The notes under the pieces are model-generated. The model had not been told where the DNA came from and did no database searches. It worked only from the letters and a program-made list of their open reading frames with translations. Positions 10,955 to 22,768 of a stretch of 64,000 nucleotides of DNA are shown here, in pieces (the first letter of the stretch is position 1; each line of letters opens with the position of its first letter). The stretch is taken from positions 153,437,043-153,501,042 of the forward strand of contig CP136069.1 of NCBI GenBank assembly GCA_032622095.1, written 5' to 3'. This DNA comes from Siphonodentalium dalli (lineage: Eukaryota > Mollusca > Scaphopoda > Gadilida > Siphonodentaliidae). The translations under genes were made by a program, and so were the position numbers.

Positions 10955-12470
10955 AGTCTGTCCGTTGATCCAATGATATCAGGCTATAATTCTGGGGTGA
11001 TACTTCGCGTACTGATGTCTGACCGTTGATCCAATAATATCAGGCTATAATTATGGGTTGATACCTCGCGTACTGATGTCTGTCCGTTGATACAATGATA
11101 TGAGGCTATAATTCTGGGTGATACCTCGCGTACTGAGGTCTGACCGTTGATCCAATGATATCAGGCTATAATTCTGGGGTTGATACCTCGCGTACTGAGG
11201 TCAGTCCGTTGATCCAATGATATCAGGCTATAATTCTGGGGTGATACCTCGCGTACTCCGGTCTGACCGTTGATCCAATGATATCAGGCTATAATTCTAG
11301 GGTGATACCTCGCGTACTGAGGTCTGACCGTTGAATGATATCAGACTATAATTCTGGGTTGATACCTCGCGTACTGAGGTCTGACCGTTGATCCAATGAC
11401 ATCAGGCTATAATTCTGGGTTGATACCTCGCGTACTGAGGTCTGACCGTTGATCCAGTGATATCAGGCTATAATTCTGGGTTGATACCGCGCGTACTGAG
11501 GTCTGACCGTTGATCCAATGATATCAGGCTATAATTATGGGGTGATACATCGCGTACTGAGGTCTGACCATTGATCCAATGATATCAGGCTACAATTCTG
11601 GGGTGATACCTCGCGTACTGAGGTCTGATCGTTGATCCAATGATATCAGGCTATAATTATGGGTTGATACCTCGCGTAATGAGGTCTGACCGTTGATCCA
11701 ATGATATCAGGCTATAATTCCGGGTTAATACCTCGCGTACTGAGGTCTGACCGTTGATCCAATGATATCAGGCTATAATTCTGGAGTGATACCTCGCGTA
11801 CTGCGGTCTGACTGTTGATCCAGTGATCTCAGGCTATAATTCTGGTTGATACCTCGCGTACTGAGGTCTGACCGTTGATCCAATGATATCAGGCTATAAT
11901 TCTGGGTTGATACCTCGCGTACTGAGGTCTGACCGTTGATCCAATGATATCAGGCTATAATTCTGGGGTGATACCTCGCGTACTGAGGTCTGACCGTTGA
12001 TCCAATGATATCACGCTATAATTCTGGGGTGATACCTCGCGTACTGAGGTCTGACCGTTGATCCAATGATATCAGGCTATAGTTCTGGGGTGATACATCG
12101 CGTACTGAGGTCTGACCGTTGATCCAGTGATATCAGGCTATAATTCTGGGGTGATATCTCGCGTACTGAGGTCTGACCGTTGATCCAATTATATCAGGCT
12201 ATAATTCTGGGGTGATACCTCGCGTACTGAGGTCTCACCATTGATCCAGTGATATCAGGCTATAATTCTGGGGTGATACCTCGCGTACTGATGTCTGTCC
12301 GTTGATCCAATGATACCAGGCTATAATTATGGGTTGATACGTCGCGCACTGAGGTCTGACCGTTGATCCGATGATATCAGACTATAATTCTGGGGTGATA
12401 CCTCGCGTACTGAGGTCTGACCGTTGATCCAGTGATATCAGGCTATAATTCTGGGGTGATACATGTATCG
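10955..12470. repeat. 61-62 bp satellite array 1, about 25 units
   Basis: Units read roughly GGTGATACCTCGCGTACTGA, then GGTCTGACCGTTGATCCA, then ATGATATCAGGCTATAATTC. Neighbouring units differ by a few substitutions and by one-base changes in the GGGG/GGGT run, so the length alternates between 61 and 62. No gene is embedded. Confidence 0.95.
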
Positions 12471-13285
12471 CACGTAGCCTAGTTTACTCGAGTCGCCCAG
12501 TTGAACATTATTAGGCTCTATGTCATTCTGTGGTGTCGTCTCACATATCATGCATGTATGTTACAGGCGGTACTCGAGTACTCCACAACGTTCCAACGAA
12601 GAACCGATTGGTTCTATATTGTCGCGAAGAACTACTCTATAACTCCCACTATTGATATTGTAAGTAGAACCAAATCAGATATATCAACTGGTTCCGATTA
12701 TTGTTTGCGGTGTATATAGTCTGTCATGTGACCCAGCGTTGCATGTGATGCTAATTCTGGTGTGTTTGTGCTCATGGGTTTTAAAGGTACTCAATCAGTG
12801 CCATTAGCCATTGTCTAAAGAAGAATAATATTCCAGCACAAATAGCCCCCTTGCATATTTATAGCGTTGTATCATTTATTCTATGTACTAATTATGCATG
12901 AGGTGATATTTCACGTATAGGCACTATACTCGAATTTGACGGCTGACCTAAATGTAGGACAATTGGGGTAAATCTGGAGCGATGCCTTGTGTAGGTGGTA
13001 TTCTAGGCTACCAGATGAGGTGCACCATCATAAGGCTATTTTTCTTGGGTAACATCTCATGTTAACGTTACATGGATCTGCCAACTAAGAAATTGGACGG
13101 CTAATGCTGTGGTGATATCTTAGGTATGCATTACGTTAGTCTGTCGTGTGATCTAACACTATATGATTGATTATGGGTGATACCCCTTTTAGGCATTACT
13201 CCAATATGCCAAATGATCTAACGTCATTTGTCTATATATATACGGCATATCTGGGATGATATTATATCGCACGTATATACTCGAG
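12471..13285. repeat. Satellite spacer 1, diverged monomers
   Basis: Non-homogenised sequence between the two arrays, closely matching 14119-15185. It retains scattered monomer landmarks (GGTGATAT, GGCTAAT, GTTGATC-like words). A 72-residue frame at 12501-12719 is matched at 14155-14373, but both lie in spacer DNA and show no domain, so they are not called genes. At 12781-12796 it keeps only TTAA plus AGGTACTCAATC of a MITE that is complete in spacer 2. Confidence 0.8.
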
Positions 13286-14118
13286 TCTGCCATATGGGTT
13301 GATACCTCGCGTGCTGAGGTCTGACCGTTGATCCAATCATATCAGGCTATAATTCTGGGTTGTTATCTCGCGTACTGAGGTCTGACCGTTGATCCAATCA
13401 TATCAGGCTATAATTCTGGGTTGATACCTCGCGTACTGAGGTCTGACCGTTGATCCAATAATATCAGGCTATAATTCTGGGTTGATACCTCGCGTACTGA
13501 GGTCTGACCGTTGATTCAATTATATGAGGCTATAATTATGGGTTGATACCTCGCGTACTGAGGTCTGACCGTTGATCCAATGATATCAGGCTATAATTCT
13601 GAGGCGATATCTCGAGTACTGAGGTCTGACCGTTGATCCAATGATATCAGGCTATAATTATGGGGTGATACCTCGCGTACTGAGGTCTGACCGTTGATCC
13701 AATGATATCAGGCTATAGTTCTAGGGTGATACCTCGCGTACTGAGGTCTGACCGTTGATCCAGTGATATCAGGCTATAATTCTAGGGTGATACCTCGCGT
13801 ACTGAGGTCTGACCGTTGATCCAGTGATATCAGGCTATAATTCTGGGGTGATACCTCGCGTACTGACTCCTGAGGTCTGTCCGTTGATCCAGTTATATCA
13901 GGCTATAATTCTGGGGTGATACCTCGCGTACTGAGGTCTTACCGTTGATCCAGTGATATCAGGCTATACTTCTGGGGTGATACATCGCGTACTGATGTCT
14001 GTCCGTTGATCCAGTTATGTCAGGCTATAATTCTCATATAATTCTGGGGTGATACCTCGCGTACTGAGGTCTGACCGTTGATCCAGTGATAGCAGGCTAT
14101 AATTCAGGGGTGATACAT
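13286..14118. repeat. 61-62 bp satellite array 2, about 13 units
   Basis: Same monomer as array 1, with occasional inserts (an extra CTGACTCC near 13864 and an extra CATATAATTCT near 14035). It starts and ends in the same spacer context as array 1, giving a higher-order period of about 1654 bp. Confidence 0.95.
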
Positions 14119-15185
14119 GTATCGCACGTAGCCTAGCTTACTCGAGTCGTCCAGTTGAACATTATTAGGCTCTATATCATTATGTGGTGTCGTCTCACAT
14201 ATCATGCATGTATGTTACAGGCGGTACTCGAGTACTCCACAACGTTCCAACGAAGAACCGAGTGGTCCTATATTGTCGCGAAGAACTACTCTATAACTCC
14301 CACCATTTATATTGTAAGTAGAACCAAATCAGATATATCAATTGGTTCCGATTATTGTTTGCGGTGTATATAGTCTGTCATGTGACCCAGCGTTGCATGT
14401 GATGCTAATGTTGGTGTGTGTGTGCTCATGCGTTTTAAAGGTACTCAATCCGATTAAATACCCCTAAATTACTATAAAACAATATTTAACTAAACCGTAT
14501 TTTGAAGAAATGTTGTTGTTGTTGTATCTTGATGATATGGGACCCTCTGATCTGATTGAGTACCTGTAATCTACCGTATGGGCGGATACAACGGGTCGGC
14601 AATATATCTCATTCTGGTGTGATAGCTCACGTGCCCGTTACAATAGTTTTGTCAGTTGATCGGGCGCAATTAGGCTAACTCTGTGGTGATATGTATACGT
14701 AGACGTTACACTATTATGTCATGTGACCCAGTGCCATTAGCTATTTTCTAAAGAAGAAAGATATTCCAGCACAAATAGTCCCCTTGCACATTTATAGTGT
14801 TGTATCATTTATCCTATGTACTAATTATGAGGTGATATTTCACGTATAGGTACTATTCTCGAATTTGACTGCTGACATTGTGTAGGTGGTATTCTAGGCT
14901 ACCAGATGAGGTGCACCATGATAAGGCTATTTTTCTTGGGTAACATCTCATGTTAACGTTACATGGATCTGCCAACTGAGAAATTGGACGGCTAATGCTG
15001 TGGTGATATCTTAGGTATGCATTACATTAGTCTGTCGTGTGATCTAACACTATTTGATTGATTATGGGTGATACCTCTTTTAGGCATTACTCCAGTATGC
15101 CAAATGATCTAAAGTAATTTGTCTATATACGGCATATCTGGGATGATATTATATCGCACGTATATACTCGAGACTGCCAGACGAT
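14119..15185. repeat. Satellite spacer 2, diverged monomers
   Basis: A near-copy of 12471-13285, extended by sequence missing from spacer 1 (a MITE at 14439-14565 plus about 160 bases of diverged monomers up to 14729). The missing block in spacer 1 is best explained by a deletion that began inside the MITE. Confidence 0.8.
14439..14565. mobile_element. Short TTAA-type MITE, AGGTACTCAATC family (127 bp)
   Basis: The left end is TTAA then AGGTACTCAATCCGAT; the right end is ATCTGATTGAGTACCT then GTAA, one base off TTAA. A GTT run lies inside. Same ends as the 475 bp element at 62557-63031, so this is an internally deleted family member. Confidence 0.8.
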
Positions 15186-15560
15186 CCAACACTATAATGC
15201 TAATGGATGTTATACGCGTTTTAATACTGTGACTTGAACGAGGACATTGCGTGCTGCATGCCACTACACAATTCCGTGACAATTTATTATGCAGCAGATG
15301 TCTGCTACTACCAGTTAATAGATTGATGGTTGCCAGGTTTACGCGAACCTCAATGATTCTCAACCATTTGTGCAAAAATAGAACATAACGCAAGAATGTA
15401 TCCGTTTATTCTCTCCATGGTTAACTATAAGCGATTACATGTTGGGTTTAGCGTGTCTTCGGTCACTATACTATAGGATCAAAAGACAGAGTTAATTCCC
15501 CTCACTTATCTGACCACTGCCATCATGTGTATTATCGTAATTAAATCTCATATTTTATAT
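15186..15560. other. Non-coding stretch, nothing recognised
   Basis: Contains a 94-residue minus-strand frame (15109-15393) without recognisable motifs. I do not call it a gene. Confidence 0.4.
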
Positions 15561-15564
15561 TTAA

Positions 15565-16033
15565 AGGCCCACTTAATTTTCGAACCCCAGATCACATTAT
15601 ATAAAACACATGCCATATTATATACCATTTGAAAGAGGGAGCTCCAAAACAATGTATTTTCAACTTATTCGATGTAATAAACTGTGAACATGTTATTTTG
15701 GTTGACAAACCGACGTCTGCTCTGTGCTGAAGTTTCGACACAAAGTATATTAAATTCAATGGAAGGGGAATAACAATATATATTTAGATATAGAGTTATT
15801 CCCTTTCCATTGAAAATAGAAAATAGTTTGAATTCTGTTACATTCTGGAGCCATAACGGAGGAATTATTTTATTATTTCAGCTATGTTCTATTATACCTT
15901 CTGAGACACAGGCGTTTCAAATAGTGATGAATTATAGTATTTTAATCATATTTCATGGAATAAATTGTTATTAAAAGCGTATATCAAGGCACTTTAAAAA
16001 AAATAATCGTTGACTCGAAAATTAAGTGGGCCT
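15565..16033. mobile_element. TTAA-type MITE, AGGCCCACTTAATTTTCGA ends (469 bp)
   Basis: AGGCCCACTTAATTTTCGA at 15565 and its exact inverse ending at 16033 are bounded by TTAA on the left and TTGA on the right. Inside is a second hairpin: ATTCAATGGAAGGGGAATAA (about 15756) and its near-inverse ending TTCCATTGAA (about 15815), around an AT loop. It has no coding capacity. TTAA targets fit Kolobok- or piggyBac-like mobilisation; the source transposase is not in this window. Confidence 0.8.
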
Positions 16034-16149
16034 TTGATAGTACTGAGTTTCACAGTAAATATAACGCAGAATGAATTGTAATCAAGCACAAATAAAAACG
16101 AAAGGCCAATCACGATTGTTGGACGCTTAACCCACACCTTCAACCATAT

Positions 16150-16325
16150 AGGCCATCTTCATCATACAATCTGTCACCACATTCAGGGGTGATAGGAAGA
16201 CAGTCAGCCATGACTATATCACCCCTAGCAATATACATTTATAGTCTATTAATTTTTATATTTATTTGTAATTGTACTTTCCATGTGAGTATATTGTAAA
16301 TAAAATTATCCTATCCTATATCCTA
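16150..16325 (+). mobile_element. Probable LINE 3' end remnant with (TATCC)n tail
   Basis: AT-rich sequence with TGTAAATAAAATTATCC runs into CCTATCCTATATCC, the layout seen at the 3' ends of the LINE fragments at 35.9, 41.4 and 42.6 kb. No ORF2 sequence is left. Confidence 0.45.
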
Positions 16326-19300
16326 ACCATACCAACTACAACAGTTGAAATAATCAATCGTCACGGGAATATATAACTGTTCACAAAATGTCAAAATAAT
16401 TGGAAAGAGACATTATATGGAATAAAACCAGAATTTATCCCCTTGTGTGAAACATAATCTGGATTGAAATTATGACAATGATTGGGTGATAAATATTTTA
16501 TGATCACATGGGATAGCATGGGTCTAAAGATTGAATGGACATGGTTAATATTGTTAAGAAAATCAACCAAATGAACCTAACTATACACGTCAAAGATATG
16601 TCACCATAAACTAGTTTTGCCATGAAAGATAAACACACTATCGTTCATAATATCATGTGATTGGTCATGTGTGGTCAAAGAATGAGTCAAAGGCCAAATA
16701 AATTCAAATAGCAGCAGCATTTATTACTGGTACCTGCATAAAGCTGTCATAATAATTATCTTGACAGTGACATATGCAAATATGTTGATTCTTCAAATGA
16801 ATACTCTACAGAGGTGCTTTTGTTTACACTTTATGATCCATTATCTCCCAAACACATCAGTAATTTACTGATATTAGAGCATAATAATTTTAGGAATTTT
16901 AAAAACAGAACATCACCTCTAATTGTATAAGAATATTATATAGGTGTTTTATAGAGTATTCGCCAATGATTCATTCATTCATTGGCAATGAACCTGGTTC
17001 GTAGTGGAAGGGTTAATGTAGTATCTCCCGCCTAGTTGAAACAGTGCGTGCAGCCATATCTAATGGAGGTATATTTATCTGCTTGCTGCACATCATTGTA
17101 CAGATAATTCATATTGGCTAGCCAATATGTTAATACTGGCACAACACAAGTAATCTAATATAAATACATATCATATAAGACCATCTGCATATAAGTGTTA
17201 ACAGTTTTAAAAATATATATGGCAAAGGAAATAGTTTTAGGATGAGAATAGATACAAATCAGTGGGGGATTGGGAAGTGATATGAAAGCGTGCGAGTATT
17301 AAACGACTGAGACGTATGAATGGACATGCATGTAGTTAAGGTCGCATGGAAGCGGATATTTAAAATATATGAGAAAGAAGCAAAACTTACTACCATAAAG
17401 GTCAAATAGACCATATTGCAATAGAGAAAATAAGATTCGCAGTGTTATATTTTCGCAAAATGTTTGTCTTTAATGATACTATGGGTGTGTCAAATAATGG
17501 TCGGGGGGAAAAGGGGAAACAACAGGGTCAAGGGTCGGAAGGTCCCAAAAATGGCCTAAGGAAAAACAGTATCGTGTGTGTCTCAATTTTTATTTCCGTT
17601 TCCCCCATCCCGCCCTCTGTGATGAGCAGCAAAATAAAACATGTTGACTGGGTTTGTCAGTGAATCCGACAGGACATCTGCGCCTGGATTAAAATCGTGA
17701 TGCCTCTGTTTTTTATTTTTCTGAAAAGAATCATGCTTTGTGTCACCAAGTGTCACCTCTAAATGCATATTGATAAATAGATATGATACGCATTTCAGTT
17801 CTTGACACAAGAAAATATCTGAGACCATCACTTCGTTTCCTTCTCATTGATACACGATGCACCATGCAACTGGTCATTTAGCCACACGCGCGATCGAAAC
17901 CCGCGGAAGTGATATCGATCTGCAAAGCACGAATCCACGATGTCATCGCATATGAGATATGATATTTCGCCATGTGTCGCCATCAAATTGCCACAATTTG
18001 TCACATATATAGGCAATATATAGAGCATAGTTAACTGTTAAGAGTAGCGTACGATTTTTCTCCTGAGTGAGCTGAGGAGGATTATTGTTATGAGGCGCTA
18101 GCCTCTCATCTCACGAGACGGGAAACAGTTAAAGGACCCCATATAAGTCCAGTGCATTTATGGTTTCACCTCAAACTAATTGCAACACAAAGTTTCTCAG
18201 TGGGAATAAGTACTATAACCCATCACAAACAACATACTAAAAATTAAAAAGAATTAAGAAAGGCGAAATTGATGAATTTTGTGAAATAAATTTGTCAAAA
18301 TTTGGTAAAATACACTACACAATTTATGGCTTTTCAAGAATGTTTATAAAAATACTTTATTTCGCACGGCCTTCCATTTATATATCCAGTTTGTAGACTA
18401 CACAACCCTGATTACAGAACAGAAACCTTTCCCAGATACGTTGAGTATTTTTTGAGTTATGTGCCTCCAAAATTTCGAGATTATCTAATTCCGGAGCCTC
18501 AATTTCTAAAAAATTAGTTAAAATCCATTTTTTATGGTCTTGTATTTTAAAAACTAAAGAAAAATGAAGGGATATCTTGTTGTTTTAGTAATTTCCTCTC
18601 TAGGTTGTGCACAAAATATGATTTCTTTATGCATCTATGCATCTATGATTGAGAGGACAAAAGTATTCTTAAACAAAATGTGTGTTCCACCATTGTATGG
18701 ACTTAGCCAAATTTGCCTGTGGTCGAGAACAGGCGTGATGAAATAGCATATTTGAGGTCATACAACTCAATAAATATATATATATCTATTTTCCCTGTAT
18801 ATTTCTCATAATAATAAAGTATACATGGTTAAACACACTGTGAAGGGATTTCTAAAATCATGGTGTAGAAAATCAAATTATGGTCCTATGAATCCTAAAA
18901 ACTTACTCTTTTATAAAATGCCATTTTGGGCGTTTTTGTCCATTTTTAAAGGTTTTTGTGTATAAATAGTAAAAACAATGTGCGTTTAATGTGTAAAATC
19001 ATTTGAACTGAAGACATGACGTATAGTTCTGATAGTAGGATAACGTCTTACGTGTAGTAATACGCTCTGTCTTCTGGGAGCGGTGATACTACTTATATTT
19101 TGACGTAACAGGTTGACGAAGATATAATAAATGAAAGTGCTAAATTCGTTCCAGATTAGACAAGTGAACTGGTCATGGGTTTTAATTCTCTTCACCAATT
19201 ATTTTCTATAATGTAAAATCGGATGAATTTCACAAAAAGTATTGTTTTTATTTAGTGCGTATGATTATTCGGATATATTTTGACACACTTAATCGTTGAT

Positions 19301-20423
19301 GACGTAAGCCTTGATAGTGACGCACACCGACGTCAAATATGCGGTGCGTTATTTTATCTATATACGCAAACGACATAGTTCTCATAAGATACTACCTTTT
19401 AGACGATAGTCTGTTGGTGGTATAATATAAACTGGTTATCACCACTTTGTGTATTCCCGAAATAGGTATTCAAGTCCCGCTAATTACCTTCTATGGGCGG
19501 CAGAGTCCTGAAGGACTCGACTATATCGGCACAGGACGGTGTAGCTCGACTTGAATATGGATCTCGTAAACCCACATGGTGCATGGTGATAACCTGTATG
19601 GGTCTTGTTTAAGTTGTATATTTTTATCCATTTAGTTCATATATAATGTCTTTGATTTCCAAGGGTCATCAATGATTGTCGAGTTAATTATTTTCAAAAA
19701 CAAAATGAGAATTTATACAAATCGTTCATGTGTCATATTTGGTTTTAAAGATGTATTGCTCTTCGTGTATGTTGTTGTGTTGCTGGACGCTGGTGTGGTT
19801 TTTGTTGTTGTTGTTGTTGTTATTGTTGTTGCTGTTGTAACTGGACTGCTGGGAATTTGAATATACATCTTTAAATAAAGTTGATATTTGGATGGGATGG
19901 GATCTGCATTGAGTGAAAAGATAACTCGCTCGAAACCTATGACATTTGTACAATATGCGTAGTTCGTGCCAGATACGATAATAATGTTCAGGCCTATATT
20001 GTCATATGTACAACTACATGAACATAGTGCTTAAAGCGTATCGTTTCTGGATCGGTGTATGGTAATTATACGGTTAATTCGCTCGACTTATGACTGTTAT
20101 CAATCAGTTCATGGTATGTACATAGCCAAAGGCCCATCATTAATTCTAGCAAATGTCAGGAATTGTGTCGGAGAATCGCAATTTCCCGACTCCCAATAGT
20201 ATACAGAGAACACATACCCGGGTCTGTTATGAGTTAATAGCACAAACATCGACATGATTTTCCAATTATATAATAGAACAGTAGCAACGTGGTACCAGTC
20301 TTAGTAATACAATTAATTATACAGAGATGTGTACAGATCTATGATTGGTGTGGGCTAGAAGCAACAGGGGCCGTTAATGGTTCGAGTGCGTAATTACACC
20401 CTGGTCGAGTGGTTCTGATATAA
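16326..20423. other. Long non-coding stretch, no gene supported
   Basis: AT-rich. Frames at 17442-17663 plus, 17583-18028 minus, 18564-18746 plus and 18986-19198 minus lack domains and splice context. Local features are a (GTT)n run at about 19798-19838, an ATTCATTCATTGG repeat near 16975 and a GAGGCGCTAGCCTC palindrome near 18092. Confidence 0.5.
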
Positions 20424-20660
20424 TGCTATGATGTTGTTGGGTCCTGCTGATTGAGCTATGATGTTGGTGTTGGTGAGTCCTGCTGATTGAGCTATGATGT
20501 GGTGTTGGTGAGTCCTGCTGATTGAGCTATGATGTGGTGTTGGTGAGTCCTGCTGATTTAGCTATGATGTGGTGTTGGTGAGTCCTGCTGATTTAGCTAT
20601 GATGTGCTGTTGGTGAGTCCTGCTGATTTAGCTGTGATGTTGGTGTGTCCTGCTGATTGC
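20424..20660. repeat. 35 bp minisatellite, about 6.5 units
   Basis: Unit: GAGCTATGATGTGGTG then TTGGTGAGTCCTGCTGATT, with GAG/TAG and GTGG/GTGC variants. It ends in unique sequence near 20660. Confidence 0.95.
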
Positions 20661-21427
20661 TGTCACGAATACGTAATTGTATTTTCCTCATGTTATATTT
20701 TCGAGGTCTTTCACGAGTCTATATGATTCAAAACGCTGTCAATATATGCATGGAGTATTTGTCTGTTGCTACACAGAATTATATCTAAAATACATTAGCA
20801 AATTATTGCAAACCTAAGATTGCATTTTCGATCGTTTGAAACAACGCACACAGCCTTTAATATATACGTTACAATTTACATGTACATTCATATATAGATG
20901 AATGTTTCCTCTGCACATGCTTTGGCTTTTCTTCGAATCCTTCAGACATTTAAACAACACAAAATTTACCATTTGAGAAATATAAACGCACCGCAGTCCT
21001 TTGGGTATTAGTGATAAAACCACATGTACTATGATGTAGCCTCGTCCGGTTATCTGACCATCAAAACGTCAAATTATGGGATCATGGGGGCGACATGAAT
21101 GTTTTCTGGTAAAATAAAAACTTTTTCCATTAATATTTCTCCTGGACACAGGTAGACTCTGAAAGTAGACGCGCTATTGATATAGAAACCGTCATCATGT
21201 CCTCTTTAACATTCCGAAATTGTGCGACCATGTTTTTTCGACCAAATGAATCTGACTGTAGCCAGGGTGTGTGGGGCTACTTTTCTGCTATATATATTTA
21301 CCAATAATTGATGTATCGGAGTTGTTTCCAGCATGTGATCAAGATATCCTTGATTCCTAGTAATATCAGCTTGTAGATTGTTCAAGCGTGTGTGTTTGTG
21401 TAGCTGACTTTAATACTACACTGTATC
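20661..21427. other. Non-coding stretch before family A copy 2
   Basis: No supported gene. ACACAGGTAGACTCTGAAA near 21147 resembles ACAGGTAGATTCTGAAAACA near 22175, so part of this stretch and of 22.1-22.3 kb may be one old repeat. Confidence 0.4.
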
Positions 21428-21799
21428 TTAAAGACATATTACGGACTTGTTCGGGTGCGTGAAATTGATAAATTAGTATTCCGGCGCTATGCCAACTGGG
21501 GGAATGTAGAATTCTACTAACATCGCCCAAAATCTCAAAGAAATCGACCATACAACTCCATCGAAAACACCGTCTGAATTACGCTCAATTGTAAATATTT
21601 ACATCTCGATTCGGGACACAACAATCGGCGATAAACTAACGCAAATGATTTGACATCGATACGCATTGCATTAATAAACATATAAGACTGACGGTGTGTG
21701 TTGTAAATTTGGATTAATATTCATAAAAAATAACTACTTGAGCAAGATTGTTCTCCATTTCTATTTGATCACCCAACCGGAGTGTTCACATCACTTTAA
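21428..21799 (+). mobile_element. Dispersed repeat family A, copy 2 (372 bp)
   Basis: Starts TTAAAGACATATTACGGAC and ends CACATCACTTTAA. It is complete and uninterrupted, and so serves as the empty-site reference for copy 3. Internal landmarks are TACATCTCGATTCGGGAC and TTTGATCACCC near the right end. Confidence 0.8.
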
Positions 21800-22161
21800 T
21801 ATTTGGGAAAGAAATTTGAAAATTCAGTAATAAATACAATTCATCCGATGATTTTATGATACAATTTCACATTAAGATAAGTAACTATGCTTTTTGTGGC
21901 AACATCTCTCCCTGTTTTTTTCAATTTCCAGGATCAAAGCAAGCCCAGTAATTTGTGTTATTATGTACAACTGTCTATACTACTTTAAATAATAACAGTG
22001 TACAGTATTTCGACCATAGCAATTTAATATCGCCAAGGGATGGGTTAAACATACCTTACCGAACTAGTTTGCATTATAACATGGCTTCTTATTACCACAT
22101 GGACGGAAAAATATAGAGAGGTATACACACATAAAAGTCTCACAAACATCTTTCCACTAAA

Positions 22162-22300
22162 ATGTCAAGCTGGAAACAGGTAGATTCTGAAAACATAGAA
22201 ACTGAAAAACTAGAAGCAGAGACAACTAGATTAAAGCCGAAAGTAGAAGAAATAATTAAAATAGACTCTAACCGAACCACGGTTAATGAAACTAGATAAA
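22162..22300 (+). pseudogene. Short coding-like remnant, lysine/glutamate-rich
   Basis: An ATG-initiated frame of 45 codons encodes a charged, helix-like peptide rich in E, K and T, ending at TAG. The A-rich sequence on to about 22700 has similar composition but is full of stops. It looks like the remains of a retroelement or other mobile ORF; no family is recognised. Confidence 0.3.
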
Positions 22301-22768
22301 GTCATCATGTAGACTGGTACATATTAATGACATTGAAGCCATGAATTCACACAAATATCCTAAAGAGATTAAAATAAAGACTGTGCAAATATCAAATGGA
22401 GCATAAAAGAAATGACATAATATAATCATGAAGAAATACTGCCATCTACATCAAGGACAAACCACTGCATATAAAATTAATAAGATAGTCTGAGGAAGTA
22501 GGAAGCAAAATAATCGCAAGTGCAATTGTCTACAAAAGGAAATTATGCCAGTAAAAGTATACTTCAATCAAAAAATGTATGAAAAAGTCGAAGTGACAGA
22601 CATATGTAAACAAGCTTAGAAAATAACTGAAAGAGAAATAAATCAATTCGTCTGTGAAGAACTTTCGAATACACGGGAAAGAAATTATTGACTATGACAC
22701 GTGTAATCTGTGACTTTGACTGAGGGGACTAAGAATAAACAGATTCGTTCCCAACTCAAGATTATGAT

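Noticed and set aside
10955-14118. CRISPR-like regular array
   Set aside because: The 61-62 bp period has no unique spacers; whole monomers repeat, and the context is eukaryotic. It is a satellite.
12501-14373. Two similar 72-residue frames in the satellite spacers as a duplicated gene
   Set aside because: They are similar because the spacers are duplicated; no domain, and the surrounding sequence is diverged satellite.
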